Assembly (NCBI GenBank): GCA_037127255.1
Contig: JBANSL010000013.1
Span: 7,442,188-7,506,187 of the forward strand
Length of the DNA: 64,000 nt
Direction: 5' to 3'
Source: Persicaria tinctoria
Taxonomy: Eukaryota > Streptophyta > Magnoliopsida > Caryophyllales > Polygonaceae
The position numbers and the translations under genes were made by a program. Under the pieces are notes generated by a model. That model worked only from the letters and a program-made list of their open reading frames with translations. It did no database searches and was not told the DNA's origin. Positions 11,301 through 21,624 of the stretch are shown here, piece after piece. The stretch's first letter is position 1; each line of letters opens with the position of its first letter.

Positions 11301-13829
11301 CAATCTCTAATTCGGTACTGATTTGCGTTAGCCGTTAGAATGGAAACCACCATAACTTAACCTCCGATTTGAAATGTTTTCATTTTCTATAATTTCTGAT
11401 ATAATTGCTTCAAAATTATTACAACTATATTCGTTATTTTAAATTTGAAATTGTCAATTCAGGACTAAAATGTTAAAACTACCAAAATAATACTTGCTTT
11501 TAGTTCTGATAAAAAATAAGATTCTGAACAATTTAAAATTATTCCCATTTATTTTTATAAAATATCAAATTATCATTAGATGATCTAAGCTTGCATTATT
11601 TTTCTTCAAGTTATTTTTTTTTGAAAATTGAATTGGCATCTTTGTTACTTGAAGATGTTTGTTCAAGAGGTTATGGATCTTGTCGAATTGACCCCATTTA
11701 GTGGAGCCCTGGTTGGTCTTCCTGGAGTTAATGGTATATCACTAGAGCAACGAAAAAGGCTTACAGTTGCAGTCGAGTTAGTGGCAAACCCTTCTATCAT
11801 ATTCATGGATGAGCCAACTTCTGGTCTGGATGCAAGGGTAGCTGCTATAGTGATGAGAACTGTGAGGAAAATTGTGGATACTGGAAGAACAATTGTTTGC
11901 ACAATCCACCAACCCAGCATGGAAATATTTGAGGCTTTTGATGAGGTTTCGTATTAATTAAGTTGCACTAAAGTAACCTACATTCTGTGATGATTGTATA
12001 ACCTATAGAGTACTTTGTGATGAAATTTTTACTTTTGCTACAGATTTATTTATTGAGGCAAGGAGGTCAAGAGATATATGTGGGGCCATTGGGGCACCAT
12101 TCTAGCCATATAATCAGTTATTTTTGAGGTGATTTTTTTTTTTCCTCGATTGGAGATCATATGTCGTATACTAGCTTTTAGTATATTATGTATACATGTG
12201 GTCCGAGACAAGTCTCCTTTCATTTTTTCTTAGAGCATTGAAGGAGTAAGTAAAATCAAAGAAGGGTATAATCCCGCTTCCTGGATCTTCGAAGTTATCA
12301 CTCCTGCACAGGAGCTTTCCTTGGGAGTAGATCTTGTAGAAACTTACAAAAAATCGGAGTTATACAGGTTTGATATACTCGTACAACGCAGCATGAGCAT
12401 AACTGATAACTCCTTTCCAGAAATTTTCACTTGTTATACTTGTTATACAGGAGAAACAAGGTGCTGATCCAAGAACTAAGCAATCCAAATCCCGGTTCAA
12501 AAGGACTCTGCTTCAAAACACAATATGCACAACCTTTATCAGCTCAGCTCACCATTTGTATTTGGAAACAACATCTGATGTACTGGCGCAATCCTCCGTA
12601 CAATGCAGTGAGGCTTTTCTTCACAATTATCATTGCTTTGTTGATGGGAACCATGTTTTGGGGCCTTGGGGGAAAAGTGTAAGTCAAACGAGCTCTGGCA
12701 TAATTTTGTAAATTTAGTTCCAAGGCCTTGAAATTTGGGCCTTGAAATTTGGGTGAAACTATGTTCAATGCCAGGGAAACACGACAAGATTTTCTAATCG
12801 CGATGGGATCTGCATATGCTGCTGTTCTTTATATTGGTGCCCAAAATCTATGGACTGTGCAACCTGTTGTGGCTGTTGAAAGAGTAGTCGTCTATAGAGA
12901 AAGAGCTGGCAGGATGTACTCTCTTATCCCATATGCCTTAGCACAGGTATGTACCTTGTGTTCTTCTCGTAAACTTATCAGTCGCCTTATCCTACATAAT
13001 AGGCGATTTCAGATTTTTATTTTGAAAATCTTACAGCATAAGAAAATGTTAACGATCTTTGTTTCAGTTGTTTTTCGGCCTAAACTGCCAAATAAGCATT
13101 CTTTTTTAGTTCATCTGTGGCATTTTACCGTGTTTCTCAACTGCGATTCAATTTACTACTGTATATTTTTCTTGGCAGATCATTATTGAGATACCATATA
13201 TGTTGCTGCAATCTGCAACATATTCCATCATGGTGTATTCAATGATGGGATTTGAATGGACTGCACTGAAGTTCTTTTCGTATACTTTCTTCTTGTTCTT
13301 CAATTTGTTGTTCTACACCTACTTTGGCATGGTGATCGTTGTAGTAACACCAAACCCTTACTTTGCTGACGTTGTTTCGTTTGGATCGATTGTGATATGG
13401 AACCTCTTCTCCGGATTCCTCATTCCAAGAAAAGTAAGTTTCCAATCATCCATCTCTTTTTTCTGATATAGTTGAGGAATCAGGAATCTCAACCGCGTTT
13501 TCTCGTCTTTGGTTGCAGTTTTTGAGATCTTTCAAGCTAAAACACTCTAAATTGGTGTGTACTATTTGCAGATGATACCAATATGGTGGAGGTGGTGCTA
13601 CTGGCTATGCCCGAATGCTTGGGGCCTGTACGGGTTGATTGCGTCACAGTATGGGGACCTGGAGAATGTGATCGACTCTGGTGAGTCGGTGAAAGATTTC
13701 TTGGACGAATACTTTGGTTTCAAGCACGATTTCTTGGGGCCGGTTGCAGGCGGTGTGGTTGGAATGGCGGTGGCGACTGCATTCCTCTTTGTCTTCTCCA
13801 TCAAGGCTTTCAACTTCCAGATTCGTTAG
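5321..13829 (+). CDS. PDR-type full-size ABCG transporter, 23 exons, apparent frameshift in exon 18
   Basis: Plasma-membrane ABC exporter of the plant PDR (ABCG) subfamily, layout NBD1-TMD1-NBD2-TMD2. Exons: 5321-5658, 6426-6546, 6656-6741, 6844-6928, 7004-7163, 7247-7323, 7534-7678, 7769-8070, 8182-8463, 8571-8890, 9098-9258, 9344-9447, 9538-9694, 9780-9824, 10732-10868, 10954-11286, 11655-11945, 12044-12128, 12234-12367, 12451-12678, 12775-12946, 13179-13433, 13572-13829. All introns are GT-AG and the phases agree except at exon 18. NBD1 has Walker [10 protein letters not shown] (about residue 188), signature ISGGQKKR (about 330) and Walker B LLMDEIS (about 348). NBD2 has GVSGAGKTT (872), LEQRKRL (about 981) and [10 protein letters not shown] (about 1002). 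About 1425 codons is normal for PDRs. An extra T in exon 18 gives a TGA at codon 1076, removing TMD2. PDRs export terpenoids, hormones or xenobiotics; the substrate here is unknown. Confidence 0.93.
9915..10183. mobile_element. Stowaway-type MITE in intron 14
   Basis: The 269-bp sequence begins CTCCGTCCGTCTCGAAAT and ends with the inverted relative ATTTTGAGATGGAGGGAG. It is flanked by TA dinucleotides (9913-9914 and 10184-10185), the target duplication of Tc1/mariner-type Stowaway MITEs. It explains much of the unusual length of intron 14 (9825-10731) and does not touch exons. Confidence 0.85.
12119..12128 (+). other. Frameshift site in ABC transporter exon 18
   Basis: The exon 18 frame runs [20 protein letters not shown] and on to SYF, then meets TGA at 12125-12127. 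The family expects SYFE directly before the donor, and exon 19 starts cleanly in phase 0 at AGC. Exon 18 is 85 nt where 84 are needed. The surplus base sits in a TTTTT run (12121-12125), so it is either a real 1-nt insertion or a homopolymer sequencing error. Confidence 0.85.
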
Positions 13830-14202
13830 GTACCAACTTCGCTTCGAGAATTCGCTCCAAAGTACAACAATGTAGGAATCTACATTGTATCTATCACTTC
13901 TTGTTCAGTTCATGTTGTCTTCGAATAATAATAAAAATTGGATAGTTTGAGATGAATATCACAATGTGAAACATAATTTATGGTGTTTTGACATCATGAA
14001 AGACCAAATTATCAATCACTAGCAATTAAAAATCTGTTCAAATTGACTAGATATCGAAACCAACTAATCATATAACTGTCAATTAGTTCCAAAAAAACAG
14101 AGCAATGTGCAGCAAAAGACCTGTTAAAAATCTTCAAACTATATACTATAAAATAAAAAACTAGATATAGAAAACTATACTATAGATATCCTATTCTGTT
14201 GT
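13830..14202. other. Intergenic spacer between convergent genes
   Basis: This 373-bp AT-rich spacer holds the 3' ends of the ABC transporter (+) and the GDSL gene (-). AATAATAATAAAAA at 13926-13939 is a possible polyadenylation signal for the transporter. Nothing else was recognised. Confidence 0.5.
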
Positions 14203-15457
14203 TCAAACTGCCAGAAGAGCCAAGCTTGCAAGCACAGACACCATTGAAACTGAAAGCACACCAGCCCCAGAGTGCTTCACTTCAGTGGTGGGCGCGGGTG
14301 CAGGTGCGGTGTTTGTCGACTCAGGGAAGATGTCAGCGAGCAGCCAATGAGCCAGGTTCCTATACGCCTCTTGGGTGAGATGAACTCCGTCCCAATTGAT
14401 CCTCTTCTCCGGGTCCGAGCAAACCCCAACTCCATTGCCTCCGCAGAAATGGACCACATCACCACAGCAAGGCGTAAGAGCTTCCTCCTTAACGAATCCA
14501 AGGGACGGCGCGTTCCTCAAAATCGATCTTAGCCCGTTGTAGTAGTCTCCGTAGTGGATGGTCACATTTGGGTACTGCCTTTGCAGATCTCTGATAGCTT
14601 GCTTCAGCTGATTGTTGTGGAGAGTAGCGAACTCGTTGAGCGGCCTAACACACCCGAGTTCGTCGTACAGACTCGAGTCGTTCGATCGAAAATTTGTTAG
14701 ATAGGCAGGCATACATCCTATAGCAAAGTTCCCCGGCACAATAAGTTCGACAGCGCCGCGGCCAATCACTTCAGTAACCGCATCGGTGATGGCTTTGATC
14801 ACCTGCGGCACCAAACCGACCATGGCTTGAACGGATCCGCCGCCCATCAAGAGTGCGTAGTTATAGTCATTGCCTCCCACTTCACCCATTATAAACAGTG
14901 TCCTCTTGAACTTGTGCTTGCATTCTTCCGGAGTGGTGGTGGAGGGAGGGCAAACCGACTCGAGATGAGTCCGGAACCATCCAAGCTGGACGTCGAGAGA
15001 GCTGTTGGTGACCGCAGTTGGGTAGCGAGTACCGCTGAGCGCAGTGGCTCCTGCAACTGCGAAGTTGATACCGTGACTGAAGTCGGCGTCCTTCTTCAGG
15101 GAGGGCTCCAGGAGAGGCAAGTTGAATCGTCTCGCTGCATATTTTTCATAAAATTATTGAACTTATGATGGAATTATTGAATAGGAATATATATGTAAAG
15201 AAAGTTTATAGATACGTACCGAAAAAATCGATCATGAGAAGACCATCGGAACAACGACCAGACTTGGGAAGCGAAGTAAGGCCATAGGGAGAGATGGCGC
15301 AGAAGGAGGTGTTGGACTCCATCATAAGGTTGCCAGTGTCGGAGAGGGAGTCTCCGAACTGATAGATGGAATCGAAGCCGATAGAATTCGTACTGGCGGT
15401 ATGAGATGCGATGAAGACGAACAAGAAGAAGAAGGCGAATCCTCTGAGAGCAGCCAT
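14203..15457 (-). CDS. GDSL esterase/lipase (SGNH hydrolase), secreted, with hydrophobic C-tail
   Basis: Two exons, 15457-15220 and 15134-14203 with a GT-AG intron, give 389 codons, close to the usual 360-390. The N-terminus is a signal peptide (hydrophobic core about residues 7-18). Block I is FGDSLSDTGN with the nucleophile Ser at about residue 37; block III is GGNDYNY; block V is DGVHLT with Asp about 328 and His about 331, completing the catalytic set. The CAISPYG and CSDGLLMIDF segments resemble the acetylajmalan-esterase-like plant GDSL clade. After the catalytic domain comes a Pro/Ala-rich linker and a hydrophobic last 20 residues, resembling a GPI-attachment signal, which is unusual for this family. 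The substrate is unknown; relatives cleave acyl or acetyl esters in the apoplast or vacuole. It is convergent with the ABC transporter and has no defects. Confidence 0.93.
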
Positions 15458-15524
15458 GGTGTTGATGGGTGAAGGACTAAAGGAGGATTGATTGATGAGG
15501 GGTACGTTGTGAGGATGTGTAATT

Positions 15525-15532
15525 TATTTATA
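15525..15532 (-). promoter_or_regulatory. TATA box of the GDSL gene
   Basis: TATAAATA on the minus strand lies about 70 bp upstream of the start codon at 15457, a normal spacing for a plant core promoter. Confidence 0.6.
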
Positions 15533-15539
15533 GACAACG

Positions 15540-16524
15540 AGCTATTGTAATCCTAATAGAATTCCTTCTATCTAATACGGAGGATTACATCTTTTATCTA
15601 CTATCTATTTAGTAAAATTTAAGATATTAACAATGTTGTACTATCTTAATTAGTAATTCGAATTGCATAAAAACAAATATCTTTTAATTTCTAGTGTATA
15701 ATATACGCAATTGATATCTATCATAATAATTCCTCTTCAAATTCTAGTAGAACTATGATAAAGATGATAAGTTGAATAATATAATCATCATAGTAAATAC
15801 GATGTATAATGTAAATAACGTATATCTTACAAATTAATTAATCTATCTAAAGGGAAATAGAAAGATATTATATTGGGGAGAGACCGATTGAGGAATAATT
15901 GAAAAAAAAAATCTATCAATATTATCCATCAATATTATTGTTAAAATATATATATTTGTACCAATATTACTGCCTATAATTTTTTTTAATCAGCTACTAG
16001 AATATAATATATAATATCCGTATTTACTTAGAGAAGTATGGAGTATAAAATAAAGAAAATAAAATATAATAAAATAGGTGCTTGAATTATTATTTTTTAT
16101 GGTTTAGGGGATTTTGTTTTTAAGCCAAACCATTCATGTAATCAACACTTCTTCAGCCATTACAGCAAACCTCTTATTTGTATGGAGTAATAATAATTGT
16201 TTAGTAATGTTAATAATGTTTGGTAAATTATAAAAACATGTCATTGTTTTTTAAATTATCAAAACTATATAGAATATTATTTTTTTTTGTTAATTTTTAA
16301 AAATAATTTTACACAAATCACTAATAAGTATTATTAAAAAATAATTAAAAAAAGTAGATATTTTGTATAGTTTTTCTTATTTAAAAAAACATAGCAAAGA
16401 AAATGTTTTTTCAAACAGGAGTAAATAACGTAGACGCCACCTAAAAAACCAGATAGTTTTGAATTAATGAATTTTATTAAAATTTCATGAAGAGCTAGTA
16501 TAACTTATGAGTCAGAGATAACAC
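15540..16524. other. AT-rich intergenic stretch
   Basis: About 1 kb upstream of the GDSL gene, very AT-rich, with poly-A/T runs and no coding signal. It presumably includes the GDSL promoter. No transposon ends were recognised. Confidence 0.5.
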
Positions 16525-16575
16525 AGAGAAATTTTATAATTTTTTTTTAATATAAGGAAAGGAATTATGATAGAG

Positions 16576-17056
16576 CTATCGATTGCGAAAATAACTATAT
16601 CCTAAAGCGTCTTTTCGGATGAGAACTCGAAGTTCGTGATCAGCCAGCAAATCCTCGTCGGCAGGGATGTCGTACGCCAGGTGCGCAACCTGATCGGCGA
16701 CAACATTTGACTCCCTGAAAATATGACGAATAGAAACAGAATTAAAAAACATAAAAAGGGACTTAGTGTCTGATGGCAGAAGTTCGATACTCCAAGGGCA
16801 GTGATAATCTCCCAACAGGGAGTTAACCACAAGCAGGTTGTCACCCTCGATAAGCAGGTTAGCGATACCCAACTCCTTTGCCCGAAGAACCCCATTTTGT
16901 AGTGCGAGTGCCTCAGCGTAGAGGGCAGAATTGGTGTTACAACGGCCCGAGCCAGCCGAAATCACAGAAGCATTCGAGTCTCTAATAATGAATCCAAAAG
17001 CACCGTCGCCAGATTGCCAATACGAGCCGTCAAAGTTAAGTTTCAAAGCCAATGGT
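16576..17056 (-). pseudogene. LINE RNase H domain, severed from its RT
   Basis: The sequence reads LKLNFDGS ... LIEGDN ... IFRESNVVAD, the standard plant LINE RNase H signature with its acidic residues. Removing the hAT insertion and one copy of its 8-bp duplication restores continuity with the zf-RVT region at 19107. Confidence 0.85.
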
Positions 17057-17487
17057 GGTGACCTCAGTGGCGGATCTAATATTTTAAAGTTAAGTAAGCG
17101 AAAAAATAATTGTGGTGAAGAGAGAAAAAAAATTATAACAAAACTATGATTATGAAATACTATACATTAAGAATCTGATGTTGCTAAAACCAACCCCACA
17201 AGAATACGGTGTCAATTGTAGTATTCAAGTGTCGTATCACAAAGACTGGCGGAATACCAATTATTAGCTTTAAACCAGTTTGACCAAGCCCAAAAGTAGT
17301 AAACAATTTAAGAGAATTTATAATTGAAAGTGACAAATAACAATAGAATGATGAGAAATATATATGTGAGAGACATTCCAGGGCTAGGGATTATGCGAAC
17401 GATGCATCCTCAATGGACCAAAATGTAGTCTCATCCGAATCATTTCCAATTCTATGTGAAGGTAGGTTATCTAATGTAATTGCAAAT

Positions 17488-17750
17488 CTCCTTTCGGTCT
17501 CAATGCAAATGTGTCTGAATTGGAGAACAATCTCCTTTCGGTCTCATGCAACCAATTCAGACCCTTTGAGCTATTAGAATCTAGGTGATAATCATATCAA
17601 TATCTCCTTTCGGTCTCAATCAATATCAATACAACCTAAGATTTCTACGACAACCTATTAATCCTCAAAAAGCTTAATTCACTTTCGCACAATTAAACTT
17701 TAGGTTTAATCCTATAGTTTCGATGGATCAGATCACCTTTCGGTCTCAAT
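17488..17750. repeat. CTTTCGGTCTCA repeats in the solo LTR
   Basis: Four copies of a 15-16 bp motif, CTCCTTTCGGTCTCAA or near it, at 17488, 17532, 17604 and 17734. Spacing is irregular, so this is a dispersed rather than tandem repeat. Confidence 0.7.
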
Positions 17751-18189
17751 TCACCATCTAAGTTCCAACTTAGGGTTATCTTCTTCCGATCTCAAACCCT
17801 AAATCAGGTCTAACCAATTCACATCGATTAGATTGAGTACAATAGGATTAAATCACAAATCAAATGGGAAATCATTCGGGCAATATGAAAGAGCAAGTCT
17901 ATTTCCGCATCGTCGGGATTATCCCTAACCCTAGAACAAGGAGAACTAGCCTAGCATGGAGATTTTCATATTCAATTCGATTAAACTAAGCAAAGGAATC
18001 AAAGACAAACAAGAGATAAGAGAGAAAGTACCAATTCTGAATTGAAACGATTCCAATCTCCGCTTTTCCCAAAGCTTCCCAAATAGCCCTCAACAATGTC
18101 AGATTTTTCGGCCCCTAGGTTACCTAAGAAACGTCCCTTAAATACCCCCTCAAAAAAAAAATTAAAAACGGAAGAAAAACGGTTAAGCG

Positions 18190-18395
18190 GGCGACACTCG
18201 GGCATAACACATCTCGAGTGTCAAAGGCACTCGACCGAGTGTTTGGCTTTGTAAAATACTGGAGGCCACTCGAGACCATAACTGCTCGAGTGTATAGGGC
18301 ACTCGGCCGAGTGAAAGCTTTTGCCAGCTACTATAGACCACTCGAGCGTATAACAGATCGAGTGTAACTGGCACTCGGTCGAGTGTCTGCCTTTC
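18190..18395. repeat. 72-bp tandem repeat with palindromes in the solo LTR
   Basis: Three units with an exact 72-bp period. Each ends in a perfect or near-perfect palindrome: CACTCGACCGAGTG (18228), CACTCGGCCGAGTG (18300), CACTCGGTCGAGTG (18372). Each also contains a CTCGAG-type half site. The middle bases differ between units while the arms are conserved. Confidence 0.85.
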
Positions 18396-19106
18396 CTTGC
18401 TTCCTCGTCTCTTGCCAAGCGCACCTCGATTTCCGTGCTCCACATCCTTGATTCCGTCCCTCCTAGTTCATCTTTGACGCCTTCTAAGTGTACCAAGAAA
18501 CCTCGAAGCTCGTCATTCTCCTTTAGCTCTCTTATTGGCACCGAAACCGCTCAAAAGTACGTGAAATCACAACAAATGAGCGGTAGACAACGATTCCACC
18601 AAACTAAACCAAAAAGGGCCAAAAATATATATAATACTTAACTCAAAGGCCCTAAACCCGATGCAAACATGCCCTATAATCATTGCTAAATAAATGCTAT
18701 CAGAATCCAAAAGAAATTTAAGATTTGTCAATTACAATAAGTGTTTTTTTTTCCGGTTATTGATGGATTAGAAAAAAAAAATGTTTGAAATTACACCGAA
18801 ACAAATGAGGAAAAGTAAAAAGAGGAACTTTTTTTAAAAAAACAAAAGGAGGAATAATGGATAGAAGAGAAAGTCCCAAATACAATAGAGTAAATAATTT
18901 GAACTTTAAAAAATAAAAATAAAATCGATAAAGCAAAAATTTAGACATCTCAAAACATACCCATCTAGGTAGATTTTACACATGTTTGGGCCAAATTTTT
19001 GCTAACAAAGATAATAATTCAGCCCAACAAATGATGTTTTCAAAGCTGGCCCAAAAAAAGTCAGCCCAACAACAGGTGGGCTAGCTTACTCATAGATCCG
19101 CCTCTG

Positions 19107-21285
19107 GGTGGCCTATGCCAAGGTGTTTGATATCATGTCTCTGTACTCGGCGTTTACCCGAGCCGATGGTGGTTGTTGGGTGGGCCCTAGTAGAGAGAAA
19201 GTTGTCAGAAGCGAGATCAAGGCGAGAAGCCTCTACCAAACAAAGACCCAAAGATCGGTTTGAATCTGAGCTAATGTAACTGTAGTGGCAGAACCAAAGA
19301 CCAATTTATTTCGATAGAACCAAATAGCCCACCAACAGTAAAAAAGATCGGTCAGGGTTGATTTGTTGGTTGTCGAGAAGAGGTATGTAAAACATGAGTG
19401 TGGCGATAGTCATCAAAATTGGCTAGACCCCCATTGAGTATTGTAAATTTGATAGTCCTGAGAACCCGCTTGGTCATAGGGAAGTCAAATAGTAGATGTT
19501 GAGTCGACTCATACATGCAATCACATAAAACACAATGCATAGGGACACTAACATGCGACCTTTGTAGGCGTCCTTTGGATGGTAGAGAGTCAGTAGCAAT
19601 TTTCCATAGCAAGTGCTTTAACTTAGGCGGAATGTTTAAATTCCAAATCCACTGGCACTGGAATTGGGTATTTTGAGCACCATTCGACACCAAAGATGCC
19701 GCAGATTTGGTAGTAAACCATCCTGAAGGGTTCGGGCCCAGTACAATCGGTCTGAAAGATAGGTAACAGTAAGAGGTAGTGTACTGATATGTGTGATAAT
19801 ATGCGTGGGTAATAGCCCAGTCAGATCAAAATGTAAGAGATGGAGATTCCAAGATTTATTGCTAGTAAATGAACCTACTAACTTTCCAAGACAACTGTTC
19901 TGCAGTCAAAAGGGTGTCCGAGTGAGAGACAAGGCCATCCTCAAACACCCAATGATCAAACCAAAAAAGGATGTCATTGTTATTGCCGAGCTCCATCGAA
20001 GTCCCTTTTCAAACAAAGGACGTAGTTGTATCAGTTTGGACGACTTCCAAGAAGACCCTCCTTTCTTCTCATAAGTCCTAATCGACGCATTTTTAAGATA
20101 CTTAGCCTGGATAACCTGTACCCAGGGATTAGTGGGTTCTGCAAGTATTTTCCATAAGAGTTTTAGCTGTAGAGCTATGTTCATTGTTTCTGCTTTGTAA
20201 ATGCCCAGACCACCGTTTAACGTGTCGGAGAAAATTTTATCCCAACTAATAAGCGGAGTATACTGCTCTTCCTTATTCCAGAAGAATCGTTTGTAGACTT
20301 TATCTAATTCAGTAAGAATAGAAGCAGACAACATAAAAGATTGCATTAAGAAAATGGGTTGAGCACTTAGGTTTGCCTTGATAAGGACCTTGCGGCCCTC
20401 AGCCGATAGAGAAGAAGCCTTCCACCTTGTGAGTTGATATTTAGTCTTAATAATGATATTCGCAAATGTATCCTTATTGACTCTGCCATTGATAATTGGA
20501 CATCCCAAATATTTTTCCAACACAGTTGAGCATGAAATACCTAAATGGGATGTAATAGTTGCTTTTGACGTTGTAGTGGTGTTATTCGAAACCTGGAAGG
20601 AGGACTTATGGTAATTAATTTTCTGGCCAGAAAGTCTACAATAGTTATTTAGAATAGAGGTAACAGTTTGACAGGGAGAAGCCGAAGCTTTAGTGAAGAT
20701 CATCATGTCATCGGCAAAGGTGAGAAATGGGACATTAGGTCCATTTTTAGTGGTAGGAAAACCAATGTCAGCATTCCCAGTAGCTTCATGTTGTAGTGTC
20801 TGTGCAAGAAACTCTGAGGCAATAATAAATAGTGATGGGGAGAGAGGGTCCCCTTGTCGAAGACCCCTTCCTGAGAAAATTTTTTGTGTCGGAGCATCAT
20901 TAATCAAGATTGAATAGGAGACTGTGGAGACACATTCCATAATCCAGTTGACAAACTTACTCTGAAAGCCTAGCTTCAGTAAAACGGCCAGAAGATATGA
21001 CCATTCAATTTGGTCGTAAGCCTTTTCCATATCAAGCGTAAGGGCTACCCACCCGACCTTACCCTTTTTTGCTTTAAAAGAATGAAAAATTTCATGAGCA
21101 ATGAGAACATTATTATGAATGGAACATCCTTTTGTGAAGGTTCCTTGTAAAGGGTGAATGAATTTTGTAAGTAATGGGGCTAGTCTTGCCGTAAGAATTT
21201 TTGCAATGATTTTGTAAACGGTCGAACAAAGACTAATTAGGTGGAGATGATTAATACATGCAGGGTTATTAATTTTAGGAATCAA
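19107..21285 (-). pseudogene. LINE reverse transcriptase and zf-RVT, broken
   Basis: The frame 21285-19906 (459 codons) carries a LINE reverse transcriptase with GLRQGDPLSP and the catalytic FADD motif, followed by the thumb region. A frame change near 19900 leads into a zf-RVT segment (19693-19352, with paired Cys and CDC-type motifs). The frame ends where the hAT element is inserted at 19106/19107. Disabled by truncation, frameshift and insertion. Confidence 0.85.
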
Positions 21286-21624
21286 CGCAATAAACGTATG
21301 GTTTGTTTGTTTGAGAAGTTTATTTACCTTTTTAAGAAGCTCTTAACAACTTTTGATAAAAACTCTCTTTGAGAGAAATTTTTTACTTGAAATCCTTATA
21401 AAATTCTAAAATGTAAAAGTGAAATTACTCTTTTCTTTTTTTATTTTTGTTCATTTCCAAATTCATCTTGTGTTGAACTCAAATGTGACACACATTTCAA
21501 AAGGAATGAGTATATATGGGGTTATAAATGCAACCATCCATCCAACCAACCAAAGGTTTTGTGGCTGCAACTTTGTTCTGTCTGACCATCTCTTTGCCTC
21601 CTTTTGTGATCAACATAGGCTCGC

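Larger units (their letters stand above)
17176..18702 (-). repeat. Solo LTR of a gypsy-type element
   Basis: A 1527-bp unit beginning TGATGTTGC and ending GCTATCA is flanked by the perfect 5-bp repeat GAATC (17171-17175 and 18703-18707). No internal region remains, so it is a solo LTR left by LTR-LTR recombination. The minus orientation is inferred by resemblance to the LTR at 3850-5033. It contains two repeat arrays. Confidence 0.8.
17065..19106. mobile_element. Non-autonomous hAT element, itself hit by an LTR element
   Basis: Termini are CAGTGGCGGATCTA and its inverted relative TAGATCCGCCTCTG. The flanks GGTGACCT (17057-17064) and GGTGGCCT (19107-19114) form an 8-bp target duplication with one mismatch, the hAT hallmark. 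Without the solo LTR and its 5-bp duplication the element is about 510 bp. It encodes no transposase. The 454-bp element at 59998 has related termini. Confidence 0.8.
16536..21371 (-). mobile_element. L1-type LINE, 5'-truncated, interrupted by a hAT element
   Basis: On the minus strand it starts inside reverse transcriptase (about 21285) and continues through a zf-RVT domain and RNase H to a poly(A) tail (T-run 16541-16548). An 11-bp direct repeat AGAGAAATTTT at 16525-16535 and 21372-21382 fits a LINE target duplication. Without the 2.05-kb hAT insert it is about 2.8 kb. There is no ORF1 or endonuclease, as expected of a truncated reverse transcript. Confidence 0.8.
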
